Positions 38,071 through 50,039 of a stretch of 64,000 nt of DNA are shown piece after piece. This DNA is from Cephalopachus bancanus (taxonomy: Eukaryota > Chordata > Mammalia > Primates > Tarsiidae). The DNA is taken from contig JAPVLO010000074.1 in NCBI GenBank assembly GCA_027257055.1, positions 1,550,001 through 1,614,000 of the forward strand. Reading direction: 5' to 3'. The position numbers and the translations under genes were made by a program. Every line of letters begins with the position of its first letter. The stretch's first letter is position 1. The notes under the pieces are model-generated. The model saw only the letters and a list, made by a program, of their open reading frames with translations, did no database searches and was not told the DNA's origin.

Positions 38071-38265
38071 TTTTTTTTTTTTTTGAGTTGGAGTCTCACT
38101 CTCTTGCCCAGACTGGAGTACACTGGCCGCTCTTGGCCACCGCAGCCTCGACCTGCTGGGCTCTGGCGATCCTTCTGCCTCAGCCTTCCAAGTAGTCAGA
38201 ACTATGCCTGTCTAATTTTTTTATTTATTGTATTGACAGTGTCTCCCCAAGTTGCCAGAGCTGTT
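38071..38265 (-). mobile_element. Alu, antisense, internally shortened
   Basis: T-run then 'gagttggagtctcactctct' through 'cagcctcgacctgctgggct', then skips much of the linker ('aactatgcctgtctaattt') and decays after 'gtctccccaagttgcc'. The left-monomer head is missing. Confidence 0.9.
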
Positions 38266-39503
38266 CTCGATCAGTTGACTTTTTAATGTTTCTTCTTAAT
38301 TCTTTCTATTATACTTTTATATAATATCTGTATATCCTTCCTAATTAAAAAAATTTAGCACGTCCTCACATCTCTTGTTCTCCCACTACCATTTCTTCCT
38401 TATCTAGACTTCATCAACACATTAAATAGACTTTAATTAGGGGTTATTATGGTGATATTTTCTCATTTTTATTTCATCTTAATTATTCTTTTAAAGAAAA
38501 GAAAACATATATCAAGATTTTCCATTTTTATTTGGTACACATCTTGCAGCTCATTCTGAGTTTGTCTATTTTCTTCCTAAAGAATGTAATTCAAAAAAGT
38601 TTTTAAGGAGGTAGTTTCTGTGGCAAGATTTCTGGGGAGTTTTATGAGGGATATATTTTTTAGCATGCCCTTATATCTAAATGACAATTTGTCTGAACAT
38701 GAAATTCTAGTGCCTGACCTTTTTATTAAGACTTATTAACAACTATTCTATATATACTTATATCCAACATCTTAAAAAAATATGGTATGAGCTTCTTTGT
38801 CCTCTCAATAAATCCTGCTTTCTAAAAAAAATGGATAAAATAAAAAAAAAATAAAAATATGGCATCAATCTTATGTTTGTGTCTTTTTAGGTCACCTATA
38901 TATTACCTCTGAAAAATATTTTATATTTAGATTTAACATTTGGAATTTCAATATGATATTTGTAAGTATGATTTCTGTGTTTTATTTTTCTTCTTTTAAC
39001 ATTTTTGGTTTTAGGCTTAGCATATTTGAATTACAGAAAATTTCTTGCTCAATTTATTTAAATGATTCTCTCTCCATTTTCATTTTTCTCTCTTTTCAGA
39101 AGCTATATTATGTAGAATATTTCAAAAAATTATATTGAGGAAGGTCCATCTATAATCCTTGCCAGTCATGTTTGACTCAGGGAATCTTTCAGATGGAGAA
39201 CTGAGAGCTCTGGAAAACCAGGCAATTATACATCTTTATTGGAGGATTTTTCTCTTGTTTTTCACTATTCCAGGGAAACATATAAATGGAAGTTTAGGTT
39301 CTTTACCTTCACATTTCAAAAATGTGGTGTTTTGAAGAGAAAATATGAGAAAGTTGCTAGCCCCACATTATTTAACTGCTCATTGTTTTTTAATCTTTTT
39401 AGGATGAATTGTGCTCCTTCCTCTAATTTTATTCATTGTCCTTGTAGAAACGGTCCTTTGAAAGAATTTGAAAGTCCAAATTAAAAAATCTCCTTGTACA
39501 TTT
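38266..39503 (-). repeat. AT-rich sequence, possibly ancient L1/HAL1-like
   Basis: 'gcccttatatctaaatgacaa' and 'gaacatgaaattctagtgcc' at 38,665-38,715 faintly resemble an antisense old L1/HAL1 region. The rest shows nothing clear. The base before the next element, 39,504-39,517, is its target site. Confidence 0.25.
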
Positions 39504-40299
39504 AAAAAGCTTTTTTAGGCACACAACTGCCAGCTCTTCCAAGCTCATAACCTTTCCATCTGGAGAGCTGTAGTTACAGCTGCAGCAAGAAGGAACCACA
39601 GTGCCTTGGACCACAGTAGCAGTGGCAGAGGCAGGAGCAGCCTGGGTGGGTTGCGGTGTCTCCTGGCACAGGAAGGTGAGGAGAGGGGGAATCCGGGCAA
39701 GAGGGCAACAGGACAAGTTGGACTGTGATAATCTCCACAAAGGGTGACTGTTATCGCTGGTCCCATGCAACATGTTGCCACCACTGCCACCATCACCTCC
39801 GCAGAGGGTGGTTGCTGCAGTCAGTCCAACACACTGTGCTGCCACCTTGGACTCAATCTTGGCTCCTGACCCTGCAGAGTTTCCAACTCTCTTCTCTGCC
39901 CCAGGCTACCTGAGGCATACCGACCTGCAGTGCCCAGCTGTCTAGCACTCCATGGTGGGACCAGAGATCAGCTGGAGCCTGGATTCCAATTGGTGGAGAG
40001 AGAGAATCCAGAAGGGTAAGGGAGAAAGTCCATGCCCATTAAAGAGGGCCATTTTCTCTGTTCCTAGACCAGGCAGAGACAGTATCGCCTGCTCAGTTAC
40101 ATACAGCTCTGCCCAGCCTCCAAACTGGGGCTTAGGGTAATCACATCAAATGGGAAGAGACAGAAACCACTCCCCATTGATAGAGCAGACATAGACAGAC
40201 CAGATCTAGCTGCGAGCAACCCTACCAGCCTGCAATGAGACTCAGAGATCAGAGCTGAAAGGACATTGAGCTCACAGGAATGATCTCAGATCAAATTTG

Positions 40300-40720
40300 A
40301 TTCATTGTTTTTACTTTTTCTTATTTTTATTTTTAATCTTTGTCTGTTTGTTTTGCTCACTATTGTTTATTTTATGTTTTACTTTTTTCCTCTCTTTTCT
40401 TTCTCTTCTCTCTGTTTTTGATAATGTTTTTATACTTGCCCTGTTTCTGCTATTTTAATGATTTCTCTTTTTTTTTATAGACTTTCTGTTTGAGTAGGGG
40501 AATTGTAAACCATTAGGGAGGTTGGTTGGCTTGTCTGTTTGTATGACTGTCTGTATGTTTCAGTTTGTGTTTTAATCTTTTCTGTTTTTATGTCTCTTTT
40601 CATTTGTTAGTCAGTGCATTTGTTTGTTATCCCTTTTACTCTTCTCTCTCTCCACCTTCCTCTTTCCTCCCCTTCCCTGTTCCATTCTTTTCCTTTTTCT
40701 TAACCTCATTTTGCTTTCAG
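40300..40720 (+). other. T-rich tract of the L1 5'UTR
   Basis: About 420 bases dominated by T with CTTT, TTTG and CTCT words on the sense strand. The second L1 (50,905-51,440) has the same kind of tract in the same place, so it is a property of this L1 group and not chance. Function unknown. Confidence 0.7.
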
Positions 40721-41028
40721 GGGGCAAATTTACACTCCCATGCATGGACAGATCACAAAGCAGTGGGAAGGTGGTTCCAGCATGCCCATACACCTGTCGG
40801 TGAATCCTGGGATCTGCATAGATTTTGAATCACAGCCCCCCCCCATTAAATCTCAAAACTGCGAAAAAGTATAGTCCCCAACCCACAGTTCAGCCTCAGA
40901 ATTTAACAAAGATAGAGGATTCACATGAAGAATAGGAGATTGAGAAAACAGAAGTAAAGGCAACCCCACTACCTCTGAACAACAGAATTAGAAAAGGAAG
41001 AAAAAAGTGGGAAGGAAAATCTGAAAAA

Positions 41029-41991
41029 ATGATGAAAAACCAAAAGAAGAATATGGGTCTCACACAGACCCCTGGAAGGTCAGACACCAAGAAAACAGAC
41101 TTTGGAATGCAAACAATGAGAAGCCCCCAGAATGACTGGTCCCATGCTACAAACCCAGACATCAAGATATTAATAGAGAGAATAAAAATAATTGAGGAGA
41201 GACAAGAGGAAAATAGGGAGAAGTTGATAACTGAGATAACAGCAGTAAGAACAATGTAATTGAAAAAAATTACAAACTAATAAGCATGGAAAGCAGAATT
41301 AGCCAAGCAGAAAAAAAGAATCTCAGTATTTGAGGACCAAAATATAGAACTAACCCAAACTGTTCAAAACATAGAAAAGAAGCTGAAAAAGACAGAACAA
41401 AATCTTTGAGAGATGAATGATTATTTCAAGAGGTTGAATCTAAGAGTAATTGGACTTTGTGAGGCAGAAAGAGAGGAAGAGACCACCCTGAAACAAACAT
41501 TCCATGAAATAATTAAAGAAAACTTCCCTAATCTCATCAGTGATTCGAAAATTCAAACATAAGCGATCCAGAGAACCCCTGCAAGACAATGAATGAGAAG
41601 ACCAACTCTCAGACACATAATAATTAGACTAAAAGGTAGGTATAAAGGAAAAAATCCTAAGGGCAGCAAGAGAAAAATGTTAGACTACCTACTGCAGAAG
41701 GCCAAATAGAATAGCATCGGATTTATCTACAGAAACACTTCAGGCTAGGAGAGCATGGAACCCAATCTTCAAGTTCTCAAAGATAAACAATTGCAACCAA
41801 GAATAGCCTACCCAGCTAAGCTGGGCTTCATCAGTGAGGGAAAAGTAAAACAATTCCCAGACATTCAATCACTAAGATCTTATGCTGCCTCTAGACCAGC
41901 TCTACAAGAAACACTTAAGAAAGTATTAAACACAGAAGAAAAGGAAAAAATAATGACAACGTTCTTCACAAGAGTACAGGAAAAAGATTGA
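41029..41991 (+). pseudogene. L1 ORF1 (RNA-binding ORF1p), broken
   Basis: ORF1p is the L1 RNA-binding trimeric chaperone. An N-terminal piece (41,029-41,259) ends in a charged, coiled-coil-like stretch ('ILIERIKIIEERQEENREK') and then a stop. The RRM-like part is recognisable in another frame around 41,415-41,520 ('FKRLNLRVIGLCEAE'). The C-terminal domain is open at 41,755-41,991 ('LQPRIAYPAKLGFISEGK', 'RPALQETLKKVLN') and ends at 41,991. At least two stops and a frame change separate these parts. The start at 41,029 is the first methionine before the recognisable N-terminus; about 960 bases is close to the usual ORF1 length. Confidence 0.85.
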
Positions 41992-42069
41992 AAATACACA
42001 TGAATCAACCCAAAAATCAAAAGAAAGACAATGAATAGGAACAACAACAACCCTATAAGAACTATATGA

Positions 42070-45000
42070 TAGGGATAAACTCTCACATTTCAATAATTAG
42101 CCTGAATGTGAATGGACTAAATCCACCACTGAAAAGACATTGAATGGCAAAATGGATAAAATATCACCAGGCAACAATCTATTGCCTTCAAGAGACTCAT
42201 CTAACCAGAAAGAACACTCACAGACTCAAAGTAAGAGGATGGGAAGAAAAATTTCAGGTGAAGAGAACAAAAAAGAAAACTGGCGCTGTGATTTTCATAT
42301 CAGATGAAATACCCTTTATGTTAGCAAAAATTTTTTAAAAGTACAGAAGTTCACTACATTATGATAAGAGGTTCAATCCATCAACAAGAAATATCCATCC
42401 TAAACATATATGCACCCAACATGGGAGCACCAGCTTTCATAAAGCAGCTTCTAGGAAAACTTAAAACAAGATATTGACTCTAACAGTATAATCGCTGGGG
42501 ACTTTAATACCCCACTCACAACCCTCAACAGATCATCATGACAAAATATCAGCAAGGAGATCCGGACCCTCAATGTGACTTGTGACCAAATAGACTTAAT
42601 TGATAACTTCAGAAAACTCCACCCAATGACCATAGAAGATACATTCTATTTATCACCACATGGAACGTACTCTAAGATAGACCACATCCTTGACCATAAA
42701 TCAAGTATAAAAAAATTTTCATAAAATTGAAACTTTACCGTGCATATTCTCAGACCACAGTGGAATAAAAATAAATATCAACACCAACAAAGTTCCTGCA
42801 AAACCCACAAAGACATGGACACTAAACAGCATGATGCTAAGCAATTCCTGGGTCACCATGGAAATCAAAACAGAGGTTAAAAGAAACCTGGAAACAAATA
42901 AAAATGAAGAAACATCTTACCAAAATCTTTGGGATGCCATGAAAGCAGTAATAAAAAGGGAATTCATATCTCTACAAATGCACATGAAGAAAATGGAAAA
43001 ATCACAAGTTAACAGCTTAACAGGCCAACTAAGAAAGCTAGAAAGCAAGATCGTCAAAACCATAACTTCAGCAGAAGAATCCAGAACACCAAAATAAAAG
43101 TCCAAATTTGAGACATAGAAGACAAAAAGATAATACAAAAAATCAATGAAACAAAAAGCTGGTTCTTTGAAAGGATAAACAAGATTGATGGTCTCCTAGC
43201 TAGACTGACAAAAAAAAAAGAAAGAAAAGAAAAGAAAAGAGAGAGAAAGCCCAAATAAACTCAATTAGAAAAACAAAAGATGAAATCACATCTGACCCTG
43301 AGAAAATACAAAAGGTTATCAGAAACTACTATGTAAACTCGTATGGAAACAAACTTGAAAACCTAAAGGAAATGGTGGACTTTCTGACATCACACAAGCT
43401 CCCTAGGTTGAGACAAGAAGAAATTGAGACCCTAAATAGACCAATAACTATCGAGGAAATTGACTCTGTCATAAGAAAACTACTTACGAAGAAGATCCTG
43501 GACCAGATGACTTTCAAGCAGAATTCTACAAAAAATACATGGAGGAACTGGTACCAATGCTATTGAAAGTATTCCAGGTGATTGAGAAAGATGGAACTCT
43601 CCCCAAATCATTTTATGAAGCTAACATCACATTGATACCCAAGCCAGGTAAAGACCCAACAAAGAAAGAGAACTACAGGCCAATATCCTTGATGAACATA
43701 GATGCTAAAATTCTCAATAAGATCGTAGCAAACTGGATTCAACAACACATTTCAAAAATCATTCACTATGATCAAGTGGGTTTCTGCACAGGATGCAGGG
43801 CTGGTTCAACATTCGTAAGATAATAAATGTAATTAAATACATCAACAGATGTAAAAACAAAAAAAAACACATGATTATATCATTATGCAGAAAAAGCTTT
43901 TGATAACACCCAACACCCCTTTTTGATAAAAACCCTGGAACATCTCGGCATAGACGGAACATACGCCGAAATAATAAGAGCCATCAGGAGAAACGCACAG
44001 CCAGCATACTGCTAAACAGGCAGAAATTGGAACCATTTCCCCTGAAAACTGGAATAAGACAAGGATTTCCACTCTCACCCCTCCTATTCAACATAGTTCT
44101 GGAAGTCCTAGCTAGAGCAATCAGAGAAGAGAAGGCGATCGGGGTATCCAAATAGAAAAGAGGAAGTCAAGTTTCTTTATTTGCAGACAACATGATTCTA
44201 TACCTTGAAAACCCAGAAGAGTCTGTCAAAAACATCCGTGCACTGATAAAGGACTTTGGCAGAGTCTCAGGGTATAAAATAAATGTGCAAAAGACAATCA
44301 CATTTCTATACACCAATAATAAACAAAAAGAAATCCAATTAAAAAGCACATTCCGCCGGGCTCGGTGGCTCAGCCTGTAATCCCGCGCCTTTGGGAGGCT
44401 GAGGTGAGTGGATTGCCTGAGCCCGTGGGTCGAGACTCGCCTGGGCAGCGAGACCTCATCTCTACAATACATCAAAAAATCAGCCGGGCATGGTAGCGCC
44501 TGCCTGTAGTTCTGGCTACTTGGAAGGCTGAGGCAGAAGGATCGCTGGAGCCCAGCAGTTCGAGGCTGCGGTGGCAGGGAGCGGCCACTGCACTCCAGTC
44601 TGGGCGACAGAGTGAGACTCCAACTCAAAAAAAAAAAAAAAAAACCACATTCCAATCACAAAACACACACAAAAAATGAAATACTTTGGCATTTTCCTAA
44701 CCATAGATGTGAAAGATCTTTACAATGAAAACTACAAAACACTGCTCAAAGAAATCAAAGATGACACAAACAAGTGGAAAAATATTCCATGTTCATGGAT
44801 TAGAAGAATCAACATAATTAACATGTCCTTTCTACCTAAGACAATCTACAGATTTAATGCAATACCCATCAAATTACCAGCAACATTCTTCTCAGACCTA
44901 GAAACAGCAATACAGAAATTCACATGGAAACCTAAATGTCCAAGAATAGCCAAAATAATCCTCAGAAGAAAAAAAAAGCAGGAGGAATCACACTCCCAGA

Positions 45001-46187
45001 CTTTTATTATAAAGCTACAATAATCTAAACAGCCTGGTATTGGTAAAAGAACAGGCTTATATATCAATGGAATAGAATTGAGTTTCCAGAAGCAAAATCT
45101 CAATTTCTCAACCAACTCATCTTTGACAAAGCCTCCACCACCAGCCACTGGAGAGATGAGAACCTATTCAATAAATGGTGCTGGGAAAACTGACTGTCCA
45201 TCTGCAGATGATTGAAACATAACCCCTACCTATCCCCATACACAAAAGTCAACTCTAAATGGATCTGAGACCTAAACATAAAACCTCAGATAAAAAGAAC
45301 CTTAGAAAATACAGGAGACACCCTATGGAAATTGGAATTGGCAACCAATTCCTGATCAAAACCTGAAGCGTCCATGCCATAAGAGATAAGATAGACAAGT
45401 GGGGCCTCATCAAACTGAAAAGCTTCTGCAAAGCCAGAGAAACCATCAAGAGAGCAGGAAGACAGCCTGCAGATTGGGAAAACATTTTCCAGCTCCATGT
45501 CTGACAATGGCCTAACATCTAGGATCCACAAAGAACTCAAATGTGCTGAAAAGAAAAAAGAAACAGTTCTATTACCAAGTGGCCAAAATATATGAATAGA
45601 CAGGTCTCAAAAGAAGACATATGAGCAGCCAACAGATACATGAAAAAATGTTCAGCCTCACTAGTCATCAAGGGAATGCAAATTAAACCTACATTGAGGT
45701 ACTACCTAATTCCAGTCAGAATAGCCATAATCAATAACTCAAAAAGTAACAGATGCTGGAGAGGATGTGACAAAAAGGAAACACTTCTACACTGTTGGTG
45801 GGAGTGCAAACTAGTACAGCCTCTGTGGAAAACAGTGTGGCGATTCCTAAAAGTTCTAAAAATCAACCTTCCATATGACCCAAAAATCCCCCTACTGGGA
45901 ATATACCCAGAAAAACTCATAATCACTCTATGAAAAAGATACTTGCACACATATATTTATTGCAGCATTGTTCACAATAGCAAGAACATGAAATGAACTG
46001 TGCTGCCCATCAAAAGAGGACTGGGTAAAAAAAAAAAACATGGTACATATACACAATGGAATATTACACAGCCATAAAGAAGAACAAAATCATTAACTTC
46101 ACAGCAACCTGGATCGAATTAGAGTCTATAATAATGAATGATCTTTCACAGAAACAAAGAACTGAGTATTACTTCTCTCATGGATAA
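42070..46187 (+). pseudogene. L1 ORF2 (endonuclease-reverse transcriptase), broken
   Basis: ORF2p nicks target DNA and reverse-transcribes L1 RNA. Endonuclease motifs survive: 'NIYAPN' (42,403-42,420), 'GDFNT' (42,497-42,511) and the catalytic SDHS (42,750-42,761). The RT domain shows '[19 protein letters not shown]' near 43,640-43,690 and 'SPLLFN' near 44,076. The active-site FADD box reads FADN at 44,180-44,191, with a one-base deletion just before it. An Alu splits the frame at 44,355. The cysteine-rich C-terminus includes '[19 protein letters not shown]' (~45,783-45,839). Many stops and frameshifts occur; some segments stay open for 60-115 codons. No start codon is certain, so 42,070 marks the first recognisable ORF2 sequence. 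Confidence 0.9.
44355..44640 (+). mobile_element. Alu inserted in L1 ORF2
   Basis: 'gccgggctcggtggctcagc' to 'gagactccaactc' plus A19-20. The L1 sequence 'aaaagcacattcc' before it recurs with one change after it ('aaaaccacattcc', to 44,653), so the Alu came after the L1. Its B box is damaged ('gggtcgagactcgc'). Confidence 0.97.
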
Positions 46188-46221
46188 GTAGACCTTGAAC
46201 ACCCACCGTGATACTATAAGA

Positions 46222-46312
46222 AAAGGATTGACTGTAACAGGAAACTGCTGAGGGGAGGGGGACTGGGGAGGCGTGATTGACAGTAGTGGAAATCTGCCTG
46301 GGGAAGGAGGGC
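46222..46312 (+). repeat. Duplicated G-rich unit in the L1 3'UTR
   Basis: Two diverged units, 'attgactgtaacaggaaact'... with GGGG/GGGGG/GGGG runs (46,228-46,275) and 'attgacagtagtggaaatct'... with GGGG/GGG (46,276-46,312). G-rich tracts are a known feature of L1 3'UTRs and can form quadruplexes. Confidence 0.75.
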
Positions 46313-46422
46313 ACACCTCATCAACAAGGGTACCTGCACAGTGAATATTTGTATACCTAACCCTGAAATGTATCCCACAATTAAAAAAAATTAAGTTAAA
46401 AAACAAATAAAAAGCTTTTTTA

Positions 46423-47879
46423 TTTGAGCCACTGAATAGTCAAAATTTTGTTTCCTTATTGCTCAAATACACATCTTGGATGTCTCTCACTCACATAAAA
46501 ACTTCTCCAAAGCAGTCATTGCAATTTCAAGCTGTCTTTTGTAAAATTTGGCCAGTTCAAGGGAAATGCATATTATTTCGATTTATCATATGGCGATATG
46601 AAAGAAACATACCTTAACTAGAAGGATTTAGAATTTTAGACTGAGATAATTTTGTGAGAATTGCTGCAGTTGATAAGAAAAGTCATGCAGTTGATAAGAA
46701 TGGGTCTTGAGAACCTGGCCAAACATGAGTTAGTAACTGATGACTTGAAATTTCCCAGGTCCAAGTAGATGAAACTGTAGAAAACAGTTCTGATAGAGGT
46801 AAAGAAACAATGTAAAAAGGTCTTCACAAAACTTTAAATTGGTAACTTCAAAAAAGTGTATCTAAAGAATGCTAATCTGATAAATGCTTCCAAAATTATC
46901 ATCCCATATGTCTGGCTTAAAAAATATCTTTGTCATGTATATCTCTATCCCTTTCCTCTGGACTTTTTCTCTTGTAGATGAAAAACACTCAATTTTCTGT
47001 GCAAGCAGTCAGACAATTAAAACAGGGTAAAAAAAACCCCAATAAATTTATAAAAGATTAATTTAAATCTGATAAGACAATCAAAAACATCTAGGATCCA
47101 ACAATAAAAAAGTCAAAGGAACAATCAGATGTCAAACTTGGTGCAAAGATTTTGTAGCTGTGGAACAGTAGACTCAGACTCAAGAAGTTGGAGATTCAGG
47201 GAGATCCCGATTTGTACACCACTGCCAAAATTAGTGTGTTGTTCTATCTTGTAAAGTTTGTGATTAAATCATTAGAACCCATTAATTTTTTTTGTTTTCA
47301 GTGCCTGACAACCATGAGAAACACACTTGTAGTCAAATGTAATTAATAAAATGATGTTTTCCAACAGCAAAGTGAAATCATGATTCTCAATACAAAAGAA
47401 TTAAGAGAGGTATTCAGTAAAATTTGAGATCCTTGGGAACTTTGTGATAAGTTTCAAAAAGCTTGGAGTATGTATTGCAATGCATGCAGATGATTTGTAA
47501 TCTTATTTACTTATAGTTTTATTCATTGGGCATAAGGAATAAAATAGGAGTAAAGTTGTCACTTGCTAAGGAAAATAGTAAAACATGTTAGCCAGGGTAG
47601 AAAGAAATTTGATCAATGTTGCATGATGTCTTGAAGATTAGTTTGATCAATTATGATAATATATGATTTCACTATTAATTTTAGTAAATTATTTATATAC
47701 ACCAGGAACACCCTGTTTTAATTGCTGTTTGGTAAACTAGCTATCAAATGTTGTTGCTAAAATGCATTTTTTTCTTATAGTCTCCATCATACTTTTCAAT
47801 CTCTAGGTTTTCTTAAATTCACTTAAAAACATGCAATTTTTCATTACAATTTTCTATTTCATTTTTATTTAAATTATGA
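46423..47879. other. AT-rich unique sequence
   Basis: No gene or recognised repeat. 'gcagttgataagaa' is repeated in tandem at 46,665 and 46,688. Confidence 0.5.
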
Positions 47880-48291
47880 GATTTTGAAAACTGGGATATT
47901 TTAAGTTTTCAATTTTTTTCTTTTAAACATTATTATTGATATTGCTTTTGAATATAATTGTACAGTTTGAAAACCCAGATGTGTGATACCAATCATTTTG
48001 TTTTTGCTGAGACTTACTTTAGGACTTTTTACATGTTTTATTTTTATCGATGTCTTGATTTTTATGTGAATAAGTATGACATTTTTATTAATTGAGACAA
48101 AGTTCCATATGTGCTTCTAAGATAAAAGTTGCAAATTCTTCTAAGTTTTCTATATTCTTGCATAGTTCCACTTACTCTACTTCTCAATTATGCATAAAAT
48201 TTTTAAAAATTGACTGTGATTACAGAATTTTCAATAGTTCCTTATAATTATGTTAATTTTATTTTATATTTGAGGTTATGCTTTTTGTGTT

Positions 48292-48549
48292 TTTTGTTTT
48301 ATTATTTTTTTCTTTATTTTAAAGATGTGGGGTTCAATTCAGGGTTAGGTATACAAATGTTCATTATGCAGGTGCCCGTGTTGATAAGGTGTGCCCCTCC
48401 CTTCCCTGGCAGTTTCCCTCTACTGCCAATCTCACCCCCACTCCCCTGGCAGTTTCCCTCTACTTCTAATCTCTTTCTTATAGTCTTATGATAATTGTTC
48501 AAGACTGGCTTATGAGTGAGAACATATGGTACTCTGTTCTCTGTTTCTG
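48292..48549 (-). mobile_element. Very short 5'-truncated L1 (3'UTR only) with TSD
   Basis: Reverse-complement 3' end 'aagatgtggggttcaattca' to 'actctgttctctgtttc'. The flanks 'tgaggttatgcttttt' (48,271-48,286) and 'tgaggttatgttttta' (48,550-48,565) form a near-identical TSD. It carries two G-rich units (48,397-48,463). Confidence 0.85.
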
Positions 48550-48584
48550 TGAGGTTATGTTTTTAAGTGAATAGATGTTTAAAG

Positions 48585-48811
48585 GCATCATGGTGAAACC
48601 TCATCTCTACATGGTGAGACCTTATCTCTACAATAAATTATAAAATGAGCTGGGCATGGTACTGTACACCTGTAGTTCTGGCTACTTGAAAGGCTAAGGT
48701 GGAAGGATCACCAGAGCCCAGCAGGTTGATGTTGGGTGACCATGAGCATGTCTCTGCACTCCAACCTGGATGATAAAGTGAGACTCCAACTCAAAAAAAA
48801 AAAAAAAAAAG
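48585..48811 (+). mobile_element. 5'-truncated Alu with internal duplication
   Basis: Begins in the left monomer with 'catggtgaaacctcatctct', at once repeated as 'catggtgagaccttatctct', then the right monomer to 'gagactccaactc' and an A18 tail. More diverged than the full-length Alus nearby. Confidence 0.9.
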
Positions 48812-49035
48812 AAGTTTAAAATAATTGTTGTTTTCTTTCTTTGGCAAAGTATTCATTTTATTTTTATTTCAATCTATACATGTTTGATCTTTTAAGGATA
48901 TTTATTTATGCCTAAAATATAAAAGAGTATTAGAAGCAAAGTATCTTATGAGATATATCAGACATATTTGAAGAAAGTGGGGCCTAAGACAGTAAATAGG
49001 TAAGAAAAAAAACACTGATAAAGAACAAATATCCA

Positions 49036-49311
49036 GGCCAGGCTCAGTGGCTCAGCCTGTAATCCTATGCTTTGGGAAGCCAAGGTCAGTGAATTACCTG
49101 AGCCCGCAGGTTTGTGACCCCCCCTGGGCAACTTGGTTAGACCTCATCTCTACAATAAATCAAAAAAATTAGCCAGGTGTGGTAGTGTGTGCCTGTAGTT
49201 CTGGCTACTTGGAAGACTGAGGCATAAGGATCACTGGAGCCCAGCAAATCAAGGCTGCAGTGGCCGGGTGAGAGAGTGAGACTCTAACTCAAAAAAAAAA
49301 AAAAAAGAACA
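49036..49311 (+). mobile_element. Alu with right-monomer deletion; 11-bp TSD
   Basis: 'ggccaggctcagtggctcag' to 'gagactctaactc' plus A tail. The end of the right monomer ('gcagtggccgggtgagagag') lacks the usual 'gagcggccactgcactccag'. The flank 'acaaatatcca' occurs at 49,025-49,035 and again ending at 49,323. Confidence 0.93.
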
Positions 49312-49598
49312 AACAAATATCCAGAAATTAGTCAATATTTATATGGTTTTAATTATCCATTCATTGATGAATCCCATCTCAATCTAATTCTCCTGAGTGA
49401 GAAATACAGAAATATTTAAAAATGTTCATATCTAGGCAGATGCACTACTCCCTAATATCTCTATTAGAACAAGTTAATTATTTCCTCTAGGAACTTAACT
49501 GACTTGCTTTCATTACCCAACAACAGTTCTGTTCTAGCTACACCCTCTGCAGGGCGTATGGATAGTATGTAATAAAATATTCAGGATCTGAGATCTCT

Positions 49599-49790
49599 GA
49601 TGGTTAATTTTATATGTTAACTTGACTAGGCCATGAGGTGCCCGGATATATGGTCAAATGTTTTTCTGGGTGTGTTTGTGGGGGTGTTTTTTCAGTGAAA
49701 TTAACATTTTAACTGTTAGATGGAGAAAAGCAGATAACCCTCACCTAATCAGTTAAAGACCTGAATAGACAAAAAGAGTTGTGGAATGTC
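49599..49790 (+). mobile_element. MLT2-like (ERVL-type) LTR start
   Basis: 'tgatggttaattttatatgt', 'aacttgactaggccatgagg', 'tttttctgggtgtgtttgtg', 'gtgaaattaacattttaact', 'aaagcagataaccctcacc', 'taatcagttaaagacctgaa' match in order the 5' part of MLT2-type LTRs as I remember them. Similarity fades after ~49,790; no internal region is seen. Confidence 0.65.
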
Positions 49791-50039
49791 TTTTTTATTC
49801 TACTTTAAGATTCAAAATGAAATTTTAATTCATCCTGAATTTCAACTCAAAGGCCATTTAACTGATACTACACTGGGGGATTCTTGGGAAGATAGTGATG
49901 GAGTCAGTCAGACTAAGAGAGCCCCAGTGTGAGTGAGTGAATACATGGAAAATTTTGTGTATGTATCAGTGAGTAAGTAGGTATGTGAGTGACTCGATGA
50001 ACTGGGATTCCAGTGGCCAGGGCTCATTTGGTTAAAGAA
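49791..50039. other. Unclassified sequence before the second L1
   Basis: Contains a GTGA/GTGAGTGA-like patch (49,929-49,995). May include more of the LTR. No gene. Confidence 0.4.

Larger units (their letters stand above)
39518..46408 (+). mobile_element. Full-length L1 with 14-bp TSD (dead; Alu-interrupted)
   Basis: The element is bounded by 'aaaaagctttttta' at 39,504-39,517 and 46,409-46,422, identical at both ends. Order: GC-rich 5'UTR head (39,518-40,290), a T-rich tract (40,300-40,720), a short non-coding lead, ORF1 (~41,029-41,991), ORF2 (~42,070-46,187), a 3'UTR with two G-rich units and an A-rich tail. An Alu of ~290 bp sits in ORF2, so the L1 itself is about 6.6 kb. Both ORFs carry stops and frameshifts, and the RT FADD box reads FADN, so it cannot retrotranspose by itself. 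Confidence 0.95.
47880..48950 (-). mobile_element. Ancient L1 remnant, antisense, cut by a young L1 end and an Alu
   Basis: 'gagacttactttaggacttt', 'gttccatatgtgcttctaag', 'ttctaagttttctatattct' and 'cctataattatgttaatttt'-like text follow the reverse complement of an old ORF2. The text continues across the inserted pieces at 48,292-48,549 and 48,585-48,811. Boundaries are approximate. Confidence 0.5.
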
